64,000 nucleotides of DNA, taken from contig NZ_FNCC01000003.1 of assembly GCF_900100955.1 (NCBI RefSeq), positions 186,001 through 250,000 of the forward strand, written 5' to 3'. Both the position numbers and the translations under genes were made by a program. This document shows, piece after piece, positions 10,401 to 18,317 of this stretch. The stretch comes from Lentzea fradiae. GTDB lineage: Bacteria; Actinomycetota; Actinomycetes; Mycobacteriales; Pseudonocardiaceae. The notes beneath the pieces are model-generated. The model saw only the letters and a list, made by a program, of their open reading frames with translations, had not been told where the DNA came from and did no database searches. The number at the start of each line of letters is the position of its first letter. The first letter of the stretch is position 1.

Positions 10401-13400
10401 CCTCGGCGGTCAGCGCGGCCGGCGGGTACATGACCCGCTCGTACCGCGGATCCACGAAGTTCTGCAGCCACGGGAAGGCGGTGGCGAGGTCGAGCAGCAT
10501 GCCGGGACGCTGGCTGCCCTGGCCGGGGTGGAGGAACGCGACCTTCGGCCGTTCTCCCCCGCGCAGCCGGACGACGTCCGACGCACGCCACGCCTCCACG
10601 TCCGCGAGCGCCTGCCGGAGGCTCTCGTGCGAGCTGACCACGAACGCCGCCCGCACGGGACCGTCACCGCACGCCGCCGCGAGCGACCGCAGCGGAACGC
10701 GGTCGTCGGCCAGTGCCGCGAGCCGTGCCGCCTCCCGTTGTGCGGCGGCCTGGTCCTCGCCGCGGATCACGAACAGCTCCGCGGGCCACACGGTGAGGCC
10801 GTGCCGTGGTTCGTCGGCACCGGTGTAGCCCGCGATCACGGTGTGGAAGTTCGTGCCGCCGAACCCGAACGCGCTGACGCCCGCGACGCGCCTCTTGCTC
10901 GTCCACGTGCGGTGGCCGAACGTGAACGGGCTGGTCTGCGCGTCCCAGAACTCGTTGGGCCGCGTGACGTGCAGCGTGCCGGGCCGGACACCGGTGTGGA
11001 CGGCCAGTGCCGCCTTGATCACGCCCGCCAGGCCCGCCGCGCACTTCGTGTGGCCGATCTGCGACTTGACCGAGCCGATCGTGCACGTGCCGGGTTCGAC
11101 TCCGGAGAACATCTCGGTGAGCGACGCGAGCTCTGTCCGGTCGCCCACCACGGTCCCGGTGCCGTGCGCCTCCACCATGCCCACGTCGGTGACGGGCAGT
11201 CCCGCCGCGGCGTAAGCCCGCCGCAGCGCCCGTTGCTGGCCTTCCGGCCGTGGCGCGGTGAGACCCTTCGCCCGGCCGTCGCTGGACGCGCCGATGCCCT
11301 TGATCACCGCGTAGACCCGGTCGCCGTCGCGTTCGGCGTCCTCCAGCCGCTTCAGCACGACGCACGCCACGCCCTCGCCGAGCGCGATGCCGTCCGCCGC
11401 CGAGTCGAACGTGGCGCAGCGGCCCTTGGCCGACAACGCCTTCACCGACGCGAACATCTCGTAGTCGTGGGCGCTGTTGTGCAGGTCGACGGCGCCGCAC
11501 AGGACCATGTCGCTGGTGCCGCCGACGAGTTCCTTGCACGCCACGTCGAGGGCGGCGAGGCTGGACGCACAGGCGGCGTCGACCGTGTAGTTCGTGCCAC
11601 CGAGGTCGAGCCGGTTGGCGACCCTGCCCGCGATCACGTTGCCGAGCACGCCGGGGAACGAGTCCTCGGTCAGCTTCGGCAGGTGGTCGTCGAGGCCGCG
11701 AATCCCCAGCGCGGGCAACGCGGTCCGCACCGTGTAGGCGTTCGCGAGGTCGGCACCGGCCTCGGCACCGAAGATCACCGACGTGCGTTCGCGGTCGAAC
11801 ACCCGCGTCGCGTACCCGGCGTCCTTCAACGCCCGCGCGGACACCTCCAGTGCCAGCAGCTGCGCGGGTTCGATCGAGGTCAGCGACGCGGGCGGGATGC
11901 CGTAGGCGAACGGGTCGAACTCCGTGCGCGGGAGGAACCCGCCCCACCGGTACGGGCTGCCGTGGCGTTCGGGCGACCAGCGGTCCGGCGGGACCTCGGT
12001 GATGGAGTCGGTGCCGGACAGCACGTTCGCCCAGAACTCGGCCACGTCGTGCGCGCCGGGCATGATCGCCGCCATGCCGACGATCGCGACGTCGAGCGGC
12101 TTGGCTTCTTCGCCGGTCTCCTCGGTCCCCGGCAGCACGCCGGAGACGATGTCCTCGTGCAAGCGGGCGATCGTGGTCCGTTCGGACCGCAGGGTCGCGA
12201 CCTGCCCGATCATGAACATGCCCTCGCGGCGCTGTTCGTCCTCGCCGACCTCGACCAGGCCGCCCTCCCCGCGCACGAGCCCGCGGCTGGCCAGCCGGAG
12301 CCGGCCGAGGTTGAGCTGTTCGAGCCGTTCCCAGCTCTCCTGCTTCGGCAACCCGGCCAGCTCGGCGCGGGCCTGCTCGAAGGTGTCCACATAGGACGTC
12401 TGGGCGCACCGGACGGCGTGGCCGGGCGAGGTCTCCAGCAGCGCGGTGTCCTCGCACTCCAGCGCGACCTGCTGGAACACCGGCTGGATCGCGCCGTGCG
12501 TCACGGCTTCCTCGGTGAACAGGTAGGCCGTGCCGACGAGCACGCCGACGGCGGCGCCCGCGGCGGCGATCGGCGCGGTCATCGCCGAGATCATGGCGGC
12601 CGAGCGGGCGTCGTGAACGCCCCCGGCGAACAGGACCGCGACGTCCTTCTCGCGTCCGCGCAGGACGTCGATCTGCTGCTGCCAGAGGGTGAAGCTGGTG
12701 CGCGGCCCGGTGTGGCCGCCGCACTCGGAGCCCTCGAAGACGAACTTGCGCGCGCCCTCATCGAGGAACCGGCGCAGCAGGGCGGGCGACGGGACGTGCA
12801 GGAACGCCTCGATGCCCGCGTCCTCCAGCTCCCGTGCCTGCGTCGGCGTGCCTCCGGCGACGATCGCGTACCCCGGCTTCACCGCCAGCACGGCTTCCAT
12901 CTGCCGCGCCCGCAGCTCGGGTGGCGCGAAGCCGAGCAGGCCGACGCCCCAGGGCCGGTCACCGAGCTTCGCGGAGGTCTCCTCCAGCACCGCGCGGACC
13001 GCGTCGCCCTCCATCAGCGCGAGCGCGAGGAACGGCAACGCACCGCCCTCGGCGACCGCCGCGGCGAACGCGGGCTGGTCGCTGACGCGCGTCATCGGGC
13101 CTTGCGCGATCGGGTAGCGCAAACCGGGAACACGCTCGCAGAACGGCCCGCCGATCCGGATCGGACCGTGCTCACCCGCCAGGGTGAGATTGTGCCGAAT
13201 ACCACGCTCAATGGCGCCGACGACACCACCGACAGTGCCGAACGACGTACTGTTGAAATCGGCCAAGGCACCTTCCTGGCCTATTTCCAGCGCGTTGTGC
13301 CGAACATGCACACGAACGCCGCCGCTGACAACGGTGTCCGCGCCGTCCATCAGGCGGATGGCGTTGACAAATTCACGTGAAATGTGTTTTCGCACTTCGG

Positions 13401-13929
13401 CGACGAGCGCGAGCTGTCCTTCCAGCACCACCCCGCGGGCCCCGCCGGCGATGGCGGCCGCCGCCGTGTCGGGCCCGATGGACCCGGCCACCCAGACCGG
13501 CAGATCGGTCAGCGCGAGCACCTGCTGGAGCAGCACGAACGCGGGCGACACACCCGCTCTGCCACCCGACTCGGCGCCCTTCGCGATCACCCCGGCGGCA
13601 CCGCGCTCGATCGCCTCCACGGCCTCCGCCGTCGAGGTGACGATCGCGAGCAGACGACGTTCGCCCAGCTCAGCGGGGCTTGGCCGGTACTCGGTGAGGT
13701 CGGCGACGACCGTGTCGACGGCGTCCGGGAGTGCTCCCGTCACGGGTCCGCGCACCCGCACCCCGAACGAGCCGGGGTGCCGCGCGGTGACGCGGGCAAG
13801 ATCGGCGGTGGCGCCGGGCCCGAGGTCGAGCACACCGAGTGCGCCCGCTCTCTCGGCCGCGACGACGAGGGCCGGGTTGGGGGTGCCGAAGGGGCTCAGA
13901 CACAGCACCCGTTCACGATCCGACGGCAT
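7444..13929 (-). CDS. PfaD-PfaA fusion PKS: NMO-type ER, KS, AT, ACP, ACP, KR
   Basis: The protein has 2161 residues. The first 590 or so form a nitronate-monooxygenase/PfaD-like TIM-barrel region. It seems to hold two barrel-like parts, about 5-210 (VIAKGAESGGRAG, VWVAGSIG) and about 255-560 (FEGSECGGHTGPR, LFAGGVHD). A KS follows at about 610-1035 (Cys787 in VDAACASS, EAHGTGT, KSQIGHT). The AT is at about 1125-1430 (GGHSYGEL, Ser1220, with AAFHSP, malonyl-like). Two ACPs carry DLSIDSIKR (Ser1587 and Ser1670). An SDR-type ketoreductase ends the protein (LLTGGARGI, YSAAND with Tyr2085). In known PUFA synthases PfaD is a separate enoyl reductase; here it is fused in front of a PfaA-like module. 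It is the first gene of the operon. The 210 bp upstream must hold the promoter, but I could not place it with confidence. Confidence 0.9.
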   Translation of the reverse strand: MPSDRERVLCLSPFGTPNPALVVAAERAGALGVLDLGPGATADLARVTARHPGSFGVRVRGPVTGALPDAVDTVVADLTEYRPSPAELGERRLLAIVTSTAEAVEAIERGAAGVIAKGAESGGRAGVSPAFVLLQQVLALTDLPVWVAGSIGPDTAAAAIAGGARGVVLEGQLALVAEVRKHISREFVNAIRLMDGADTVVSGGVRVHVRHNALEIGQEGALADFNSTSFGTVGGVVGAIERGIRHNLTLAGEHGPIRIGGPFCERVPGLRYPIAQGPMTRVSDQPAFAAAVAEGGALPFLALALMEGDAVRAVLEETSAKLGDRPWGVGLLGFAPPELRARQMEAVLAVKPGYAIVAGGTPTQARELEDAGIEAFLHVPSPALLRRFLDEGARKFVFEGSECGGHTGPRTSFTLWQQQIDVLRGREKDVAVLFAGGVHDARSAAMISAMTAPIAAAGAAVGVLVGTAYLFTEEAVTHGAIQPVFQQVALECEDTALLETSPGHAVRCAQTSYVDTFEQARAELAGLPKQESWERLEQLNLGRLRLASRGLVRGEGGLVEVGEDEQRREGMFMIGQVATLRSERTTIARLHEDIVSGVLPGTEETGEEAKPLDVAIVGMAAIMPGAHDVAEFWANVLSGTDSITEVPPDRWSPERHGSPYRWGGFLPRTEFDPFAYGIPPASLTSIEPAQLLALEVSARALKDAGYATRVFDRERTSVIFGAEAGADLANAYTVRTALPALGIRGLDDHLPKLTEDSFPGVLGNVIAGRVANRLDLGGTNYTVDAACASSLAALDVACKELVGGTSDMVLCGAVDLHNSAHDYEMFASVKALSAKGRCATFDSAADGIALGEGVACVVLKRLEDAERDGDRVYAVIKGIGASSDGRAKGLTAPRPEGQQRALRRAYAAAGLPVTDVGMVEAHGTGTVVGDRTELASLTEMFSGVEPGTCTIGSVKSQIGHTKCAAGLAGVIKAALAVHTGVRPGTLHVTRPNEFWDAQTSPFTFGHRTWTSKRRVAGVSAFGFGGTNFHTVIAGYTGADEPRHGLTVWPAELFVIRGEDQAAAQREAARLAALADDRVPLRSLAAACGDGPVRAAFVVSSHESLRQALADVEAWRASDVVRLRGGERPKVAFLHPGQGSQRPGMLLDLATAFPWLQNFVDPRYERVMYPPAALTAEDVARQRAEITDTRNAQPALGIAGLMVTALLESVGVRPDLAGGHSYGELVALSAAGILGPAELLELSAARAEAMLDAVGEDPGTMAAVTAPVEAVEAVLPPEVVVANHNAPDQVVVSGPTEAVRHAVEVLREAGLPVKDIPVAAAFHSPLMAGARDRFAARLAEVPFGEAAFPVWSNVSAAPHTDVRDGLSAQLAGRVRFVEQIESMYAAGARIFVEAGPGGVLTSLVRKTLGDRPHQALRCDDHVTFLRTLAELAVAGVEVDTAPLFEDRAEPATAVPQRPSWYVDGGLVRDANGEALPGGLRPATELPTLRLGAGLGRDEIVEKFLDGMRDAVSAQRDVLLSYLGTAPAAPPAAPVIEHAAPVVVAQPAEPKQREDVGTVVLRTISARTGYPVEMLQPGLDLEADLSIDSIKRTEIVGELVAELGAAGSVDELAQLKTIEGIVGWFGSAAPVAAGPVKDVRAVVLRTISTRTGYPVEMLQPGLDLEADLSIDSIKRAEIVGELVAELGAAGSVDDLAQLRTIEAIVGWFGEKPEAPAAGRLVRLVPRAVPAEPAAPVDLTGKTVLVIDDNGIGLELADLLERHSASPRVEPSFPDDLTGVDVVVRLGARLPQAFSEVKACVTNGVHLVVVTTGGGTFGFDHTPDELPADIGLHGLVRTAALEHPDLVVRAVDVNTKESHRDIATALVAEIGHGPAVVGYQAGKRQVIEAVPADLEAGELPLDADSVVLLTGGARGITALAATALAERTGCHVELIGRTPVAAEDHRLAHATTEPELVKALFELGEKENVPAKARKVLAEREVRQTLERLHATASSVRYHECDVTDADAVGRVVGDIQARFGRLDGVIHGAGVLDDKLIEAKTQESFERVWATKVNGAKAFGAPAFSDGFLVLFGSVSGVFGNRGQADYSAANDALDRLARFWGAQRRVVAVDWGPWAGAGMAVGLADEYARRGIPLIEPSQGVDALLNEIAAGEDVQVVYRWEA
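8843..9260 (-). repeat. Tandem near-identical ACP repeat, 249-bp period
   Basis: The two carrier-protein domains of the large synthase are encoded by adjacent segments offset by exactly 249 bp (the active serines fall at 9169-9171 and 8920-8922). Over roughly 170 bp the copies differ at only a handful of bases, including silent third positions, while the linkers differ. This points to recent duplication or gene conversion. Tandem carriers of this kind are a hallmark of PUFA synthases. Confidence 0.9.
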
Positions 13930-14139
13930 GTCACTGCGCTCACTTCCTCACCCTGCAGGGGTGGGGAGAAAGGAATTCAGCTCTGGTTCCTACTGGCCGG
14001 TACGGTTAGTGCTTGGTCACCGTACGCACAGATCGGAGGGTCCGTCGAGAGGGGTGTTGAAACTTTCTCATCTACGTAACCTGACGAATGGCCCCAAATG
14101 GACGGGGGTATTACGCCGGTTCGCGGATGGCGCCCTGTG

Positions 14140-15018
14140 CTATGGCAGCGGGCGGACGTCGGCCAGCAACTGTTCGATGGTGCGGCGCGCGATGCCCGCG
14201 AGGAACGGGTTCGTGTCGCGGTAGTACGGCAGCGCGGCCACCGCCATCTCCAGCGCCCACCCCCGTGCCCGGACCCACGTCGCGTCGTCGAACTCCTCCA
14301 GCTCACGCCGGAACCGCGCTCTCCCGCGTTCGTCCAGGAAGATCCACGCGGTCATGAGATCCGCGGCGGGATCACCCACTCCCGCCGCACCCCAGTCGAT
14401 CACCCCGGTCAACGCGCCGTTCGTGAACAACAGGTTGCCCTGGTGCAGATCGGCGTGCAGCCACCGCGCGGGCCCGTCCCAGTGCGGCGCGTCGAGCACT
14501 TCCCGCCACAGCGCGAACAACCGCTCGTCGCCGCCGACCTCCGCGATACCGGCCCGGACGCCCTCATCGCTGTCGGAGTGGTCGAGCCTCCCGCGGTAGG
14601 TCGTCCAGGGCCGTCCATCGGTCTCGACCGCGTGCAGCGCCCGGACGAGGCCGGCGAGCCTCACCGGTGTGTCCGCGTCGGTGTCCTCGACCGGGGCGAT
14701 CTCGCCCGGCAGCCAGCACACCACCGACCAGCGGAAGGGGTAGTTCTCCGTCGGATCGCCCAGCTCCAAGGGCTCCGGCACCGCGAGCGGCAGGTGCGGC
14801 GCGAGTTTCGGCAGGGTGATGAAGTCCTTCTCGGCCTGGTGCTGCGCCCGCTCGATGCGAGGCAGCCGCACGGCCAGTTCGTCACCGAGACGGTAGATGG
14901 CGTGGTCGGTGCCACCGTGCCGGACCTGGGTGATCGGAAGCCCTTGCCAGCACGGGAACTGCGCGCGGATCAGACCGTCCACAAGAGACGGATCGGTCGG
15001 CGTCTCGTCCTTGTGCAT
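14140..15018 (-). CDS. Aminoglycoside phosphotransferase (APH) family protein
   Basis: The 292-residue protein has the APH/choline kinase-like fold. The Brenner-type catalytic loop is WLHADLHQGNLLF and the metal-binding motif is GVIDWG, about 18 residues later. Members phosphorylate aminoglycosides, other antibiotics or small metabolites with ATP, and substrate cannot be assigned from sequence alone. It sits downstream of the PKS promoter region and upstream of a strong hairpin. It is not overlapped by either neighbouring operon and is probably transcribed alone. Confidence 0.85.
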   Translation of the reverse strand: MHKDETPTDPSLVDGLIRAQFPCWQGLPITQVRHGGTDHAIYRLGDELAVRLPRIERAQHQAEKDFITLPKLAPHLPLAVPEPLELGDPTENYPFRWSVVCWLPGEIAPVEDTDADTPVRLAGLVRALHAVETDGRPWTTYRGRLDHSDSDEGVRAGIAEVGGDERLFALWREVLDAPHWDGPARWLHADLHQGNLLFTNGALTGVIDWGAAGVGDPAADLMTAWIFLDERGRARFRRELEEFDDATWVRARGWALEMAVAALPYYRDTNPFLAGIARRTIEQLLADVRPLP

Positions 15019-15027
15019 CCAGGTGCT

Positions 15028-15072
15028 CCCAGCGGGTCCGGTTCTCCCGCATGCAACACCGGACCCGCTGGG
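15028..15072 (-). terminator. Perfect 15-bp hairpin after the ABC transporter operon
   Basis: CCCAGCGGGTCCGGT (15028-15042) is the exact reverse complement of 15058-15072, with a 15-nt loop. It lies just past the stop of the winged-helix gene (15097), so it can terminate the operon. It also starts only 10 bp before the phosphotransferase ATG at 15018. No T tract follows on the minus strand, as is common for actinomycete hairpin terminators. Confidence 0.65.
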
Positions 15073-15096
15073 CTGGCAACTCGTTTTCGGACAAAC

Positions 15097-15552
15097 TCAC
15101 CCGGCGCGGCGGTCCGCCAGCCGCACCACGTTCTCCGGTCCTTCCACCCGCACGCGCCCGCTGGACGCCACCAGGTATCCCACCCCGCGCACGGTCTGGA
15201 TCACGTCCGCCGCGGTCCCGAGCTTCTGCCTCAACCGCCGCACGTGCACGTCGACCGTGCGCGCACCGCTGTAGTCGTCCTCGATGCCCCACACCGACGA
15301 CAGCAGCTCGCGGCGGCGGTGCACGCGGTCCGGGTGGGCGCACAGGTGCAGCAGCAGCTCGAACTCCAGTCTGGTCGTCTCGACGGGCTCGCCGCGGAGC
15401 AGGACCTGCCGGAGGTGTGGCAGGACTCTCACCTCCGCGTCGGCGGGCACCGGCTCGGCCGCGGGCTGGACGAGGCCCGCGTCCTTCATGGCGGCGAGGA
15501 GTCTCAGCGCGACCGCCTCGTCCTCGGTGTCGATGGTGATGCTGAACCGCAT
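15097..15552 (-). CDS. Orphan OmpR/PhoB-type winged-helix regulator
   Basis: The 151-residue protein has no receiver domain. The N-terminal 45 residues start with MRFSITIDTEDEAVALRL. The C-terminal half is an OmpR-type DNA-binding domain: RLEFELLLHLCAHP, the recognition-helix region ARTVDVHVRRLRQKLG, and the wing VIQTVRGVGYLV. The start at 15552 leaves 14 bp to the binding-protein stop, so it is the last gene of the transporter operon. It probably controls this uptake cluster, with its N-terminus possibly sensing a ligand or partner. That is inference. Confidence 0.85.
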   Translation of the reverse strand: MRFSITIDTEDEAVALRLLAAMKDAGLVQPAAEPVPADAEVRVLPHLRQVLLRGEPVETTRLEFELLLHLCAHPDRVHRRRELLSSVWGIEDDYSGARTVDVHVRRLRQKLGTAADVIQTVRGVGYLVASSGRVRVEGPENVVRLADRRAG

Positions 15553-15566
15553 CGTCGGTCTCCTCG

Positions 15567-16502
15567 TCAGGTCTTCGGCAGGCCCTGGGGGTTGATCTCC
15601 GACGTGGGCACCGCCTCGTCGGACAGACCCCAGCGCTTCAGCACCTCGGCGTACTTGCCGTTGGCGATGAGCTGGTTGAGCGCCTCCTGGACCGGGCCGA
15701 CGAGCCCGCTGCCCTTCTTGGTGGTCGCGGCGATCTTGCCCTGGACGGTCGCGCCGCCGGAGAAGCTGCCGATCACCTCGGTCTGGCCGGACGTCGCCGC
15801 GTGGTAGGCGGACACGGGGTTCGGGCCCAGGTAGGCGTCGATGCGCCCGGACTGCAGGGCGAGGTAGTAGTCGGAGGAGTTCTGGTAGTACTTGATGTCG
15901 GTGGCGGGCAGCCCGGCGGCGACGTTGCGCTCGTTCCAGTCCACCAGGATCTTCTCCTGGTTGGTGCCGGAGCCGACCGCGATCACCTTGCCCGCGACGT
16001 CCTCCGGGCTCTTCACCCGCCAGGTGCCGCCCTTCTTCGCCTCGAACGCCAGCGTGTCCAGGCGGTAGGTGGCGAAGTCGTACTTCTCCTTGCGCGCCTC
16101 GGTGACGGTGATGTTGGACAGGCCGAGGTCGTAGGCGCCGCTGTCGAGGCCGACGAAGAGGTTCTCCCACGACGTCACCTCCAGCCTCGGCTTGAGGCCG
16201 AGCACGTCGGCGACCAGGGTGGCTATGTCGGTCTCGACGCCGATCACGGTCTTGTCGTCGGTGGCGTAGAAGCGCAGCGGTGGTGCTGTGCCCGCGGAAC
16301 CGCCGATGACGAGCTCGCCCTTGGCTCTGAACTTCTCCGGGACCTTCGCGGCGATCTGGTCGTCCTTCGCCGCGGTCACGCGGTTCTGGTCCGGCGACAG
16401 GTTGACGTTCAGGTTCGCGCCACCGCTGGTCTCCGGTTCACCACCCGCGGTTCCACAGGCGGCGAGAACCAGGGTCAGCGCGGCCAGAAGCGTTTTGCGC
16501 AC
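15567..16502 (-). CDS. Polar amino acid ABC transporter substrate-binding lipoprotein
   Basis: This 311-residue solute-binding protein belongs to family 3. It has a lipoprotein signal peptide with lipobox LAAC (lipidated Cys16) and then the bilobed domain (GVETDIATLVADVLGLKP, GAYDLGLSNITVTEARKEKYDF). The family binds amino acids such as glutamate, glutamine or cystine. Two features suggest a sulfur compound such as cystine: the cysteine-containing leader ORF before the operon and the flavin monooxygenases next to it. The lipoprotein is anchored outside the membrane and delivers substrate to the adjacent permease. Confidence 0.88.
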   Translation of the reverse strand: MRKTLLAALTLVLAACGTAGGEPETSGGANLNVNLSPDQNRVTAAKDDQIAAKVPEKFRAKGELVIGGSAGTAPPLRFYATDDKTVIGVETDIATLVADVLGLKPRLEVTSWENLFVGLDSGAYDLGLSNITVTEARKEKYDFATYRLDTLAFEAKKGGTWRVKSPEDVAGKVIAVGSGTNQEKILVDWNERNVAAGLPATDIKYYQNSSDYYLALQSGRIDAYLGPNPVSAYHAATSGQTEVIGSFSGGATVQGKIAATTKKGSGLVGPVQEALNQLIANGKYAEVLKRWGLSDEAVPTSEINPQGLPKT

Positions 16503-16514
16503 AACAGACTCCTT

Positions 16515-17237
16515 CTAGAGAACTTTGGACAGGAACGCGCGGGTGCGGTCGTGGGCCGGGTTGTCGAGCACCTCGGCCGGTGTGCCCTGTTCGACGATCA
16601 CGCCCTGGTCCATGAACACGATCCGGTCGGCCACCTCGCGGGCGAAGCCGATCTCGTGCGTGACGACGACCATCGTGGTGCCGGACCGCGCGAGGTCGCG
16701 CAGCACGTCCAGCACCTCGCCGACCAGCTCCGGGTCCAGGGCGGACGTCGGTTCGTCGAACAGGACGACCTTCGGCTGGGTGGCGAGGGCCCTGGCGATG
16801 GCGACGCGCTGCTGCTGGCCGCCGGAGAGCTGCCGCGGGTACGACCCCGCCCGGTCGCCCAGGCCGACGCGGTCGAGGAACTGCCGCGCGGACGCCAGGT
16901 CCGCCGCCTCCGCCACGTTCTCCAGCGCGGTCAGGTGCGGGAACAGGTTGAAGTTCTGGAAGACGAACCCGATGTCCTTGCGCTGCTTGAGGATCTCGCG
17001 TTCTTTCAGCTCGTGCAGCTTCCCGCCGCGTTTGCGGTAGCCGATCAGCCTGCCGTCGATGGTGATGAACCCGCGGTCGACCTTCTCCAGGTGGTTGATC
17101 GTCCGCAGCAGGGTCGACTTGCCCGACCCGGACGGCCCGAGCACCACGACGACCTCGCCGGCCGCGACCTCCAGCGACACCCCGCGCAGCACCTCCAGCG
17201 AGCCGAAGCTCTTGTGCACGCCCAAAATCTCGATCAC
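16515..17237 (-). CDS. Polar amino acid ABC transporter ATPase
   Basis: This is a 240-residue GlnQ/HisP-type ATPase. It has Walker [11 protein letters not shown]-loop [10 protein letters not shown], signature [15 protein letters not shown], Walker [15 protein letters not shown] and switch His in VVTHEIGFA. The start overlaps the permease stop by four bases, consistent with stoichiometric synthesis. It powers import through the permease encoded just upstream. Confidence 0.95.
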   Translation of the reverse strand: MIEILGVHKSFGSLEVLRGVSLEVAAGEVVVVLGPSGSGKSTLLRTINHLEKVDRGFITIDGRLIGYRKRGGKLHELKEREILKQRKDIGFVFQNFNLFPHLTALENVAEAADLASARQFLDRVGLGDRAGSYPRQLSGGQQQRVAIARALATQPKVVLFDEPTSALDPELVGEVLDVLRDLARSGTTMVVVTHEIGFAREVADRIVFMDQGVIVEQGTPAEVLDNPAHDRTRAFLSKVL

Positions 17238-18109
17238 CGGCGGTCTCCTCGCGCGAAGTGGCGCTCGACGTAGTGCTGGCCGATCGAGAGCAGGGTGGTC
17301 AGGACGATGTACCAGACGGTCGCCACCATGAGCAGCGCCACGACCCGCGCGTTGCGTCCGTAGATCACCTGCACCTGGTAGAACAGCTCACCGATCGCCA
17401 TCACGGACACCACGGACGTGCCCTTGAAGAGGCTGATCACCTCGTTGGCGGCGTTGGGCAGGATCGACCGCATCGCCTGCGGCAGCACGATCCTGCGGAA
17501 CTGCCGCAGCCGCGGGATGCCGAGCGCCGCGGCGGCCTCCAGCTGTCCCCGGTCGACCGAGACGACGCCGGACCGCACGATCTCCGCCGCGTAGGCGGCC
17601 TGGTGCAGCGCGAGGCCGAGGACGGCGGCGCCCATCGGGCTGATCAGCTCGATGGTCTCGAAGCTCACGAGCTCCGGCCCGAACGGGACGCCGAGGCTCA
17701 GCCGCTGGTAGAGGTAGGAGATGTTGAACCAGAACAACAGCTGCACGATCAGCGGGATCGACCGGAACGCCCAGATGTAGGTCCAGCCCACGGCCCGCAG
17801 GAACGGGCTGCGCGACATCCGCAGCACCGCCACCACGACGCCGAGGGCGAACCCGAGCGCGGTGCCGAGCACGGTCAGCAGGACGGTCGTGCCGACGGCG
17901 GTGAGGATCGACTGCGCGGTGAAGTAGCGGGCGAACGTCGGCCAGTCCCATGCGGGGTTGGTGACGAGGCCGTGGACGAACTGCGCGACCAGCACCAGCA
18001 CGAACGCGACGCCGACCCAGCGCCACGGGTGCCGTGCCGGCACGACGGGTAAGGATGCCGGATCTTCATCCTTTGTGGACACCAGCGTGAGGGTGCCTGG
18101 AGAGGCCAT
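17234..18109 (-). CDS. Polar amino acid ABC transporter permease
   Basis: The 291-residue protein carries a HisM/GlnP-type permease domain. It has an N-terminal membrane anchor, several further membrane segments, and the EAA-type loop [28 protein letters not shown] (its core lies in the middle third). It is the first structural gene after the leader ORF. AGGACTCCTC precedes the ATG. It forms the import channel with the downstream ATPase and binding protein. Confidence 0.93.
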   Translation of the reverse strand: MASPGTLTLVSTKDEDPASLPVVPARHPWRWVGVAFVLVLVAQFVHGLVTNPAWDWPTFARYFTAQSILTAVGTTVLLTVLGTALGFALGVVVAVLRMSRSPFLRAVGWTYIWAFRSIPLIVQLLFWFNISYLYQRLSLGVPFGPELVSFETIELISPMGAAVLGLALHQAAYAAEIVRSGVVSVDRGQLEAAAALGIPRLRQFRRIVLPQAMRSILPNAANEVISLFKGTSVVSVMAIGELFYQVQVIYGRNARVVALLMVATVWYIVLTTLLSIGQHYVERHFARGDRR

Positions 18110-18153
18110 GAGGAGTCCTTGCTGCGGCGGGAACGTGAAGCGAGCGAGCGGAG

Positions 18154-18213
18154 TCAGCTCGCGCAGTCGTCGCGGCGACAGGAGAACGGGATGGCCGTTG
18201 CGAAGCCGGTCAT
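18154..18213 (-). CDS. Cysteine-containing leader peptide ORF
   Basis: This ORF encodes MTGFATAIPFSCRRDDCAS, 19 residues, with Cys at positions 12 and 17. A strong Shine-Dalgarno stretch (AGGGAAAGGGGG) precedes the ATG. It lies in the 5' leader of the transporter operon, downstream of a candidate promoter and 44 bp before the permease ATG. Short Cys-containing leader ORFs are known ahead of sulfur-assimilation genes in actinobacteria, where ribosome stalling at Cys codons controls expression. That function here is inferred. Confidence 0.6.
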   Translation of the reverse strand: MTGFATAIPFSCRRDDCAS

Positions 18214-18220
18214 CCCGTCC
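18181..18220 (-). promoter_or_regulatory. RNA hairpin burying the leader-peptide start codon
   Basis: On the minus strand ACGGGATG pairs perfectly with CATCCCGT, and flanking bases extend the stem to about 12 bp with two G-U pairs. The ATG of the leader ORF is in the 5' arm. Just after it, GCGAGC and GCTCGC form a second small stem spanning the leader stop codon (18154-18156). Such stacked hairpins over a short Cys ORF fit a translation-coupled attenuator. Confidence 0.55.
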
Positions 18221-18267
18221 CCCTTTCCCTGCGCTCCTCCAACAGAGCGTTCACTCGACGACGTTCA

Positions 18268-18296
18268 CGTTAAAGACCGGCGAATCGGCGGGGCAA
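18268..18296 (-). promoter_or_regulatory. Candidate promoter of the leader/ABC transporter operon
   Basis: On the minus strand TTGCCC (18291-18296) and TTAACG (18268-18273) are separated by 17 bp, and the leader ORF starts about 55 bp further on. The transporter genes could therefore be transcribed independently of the two monooxygenase genes upstream. Confidence 0.45.
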
Positions 18297-18317
18297 GGAC
18301 GTCCACGTGGTGAACAA

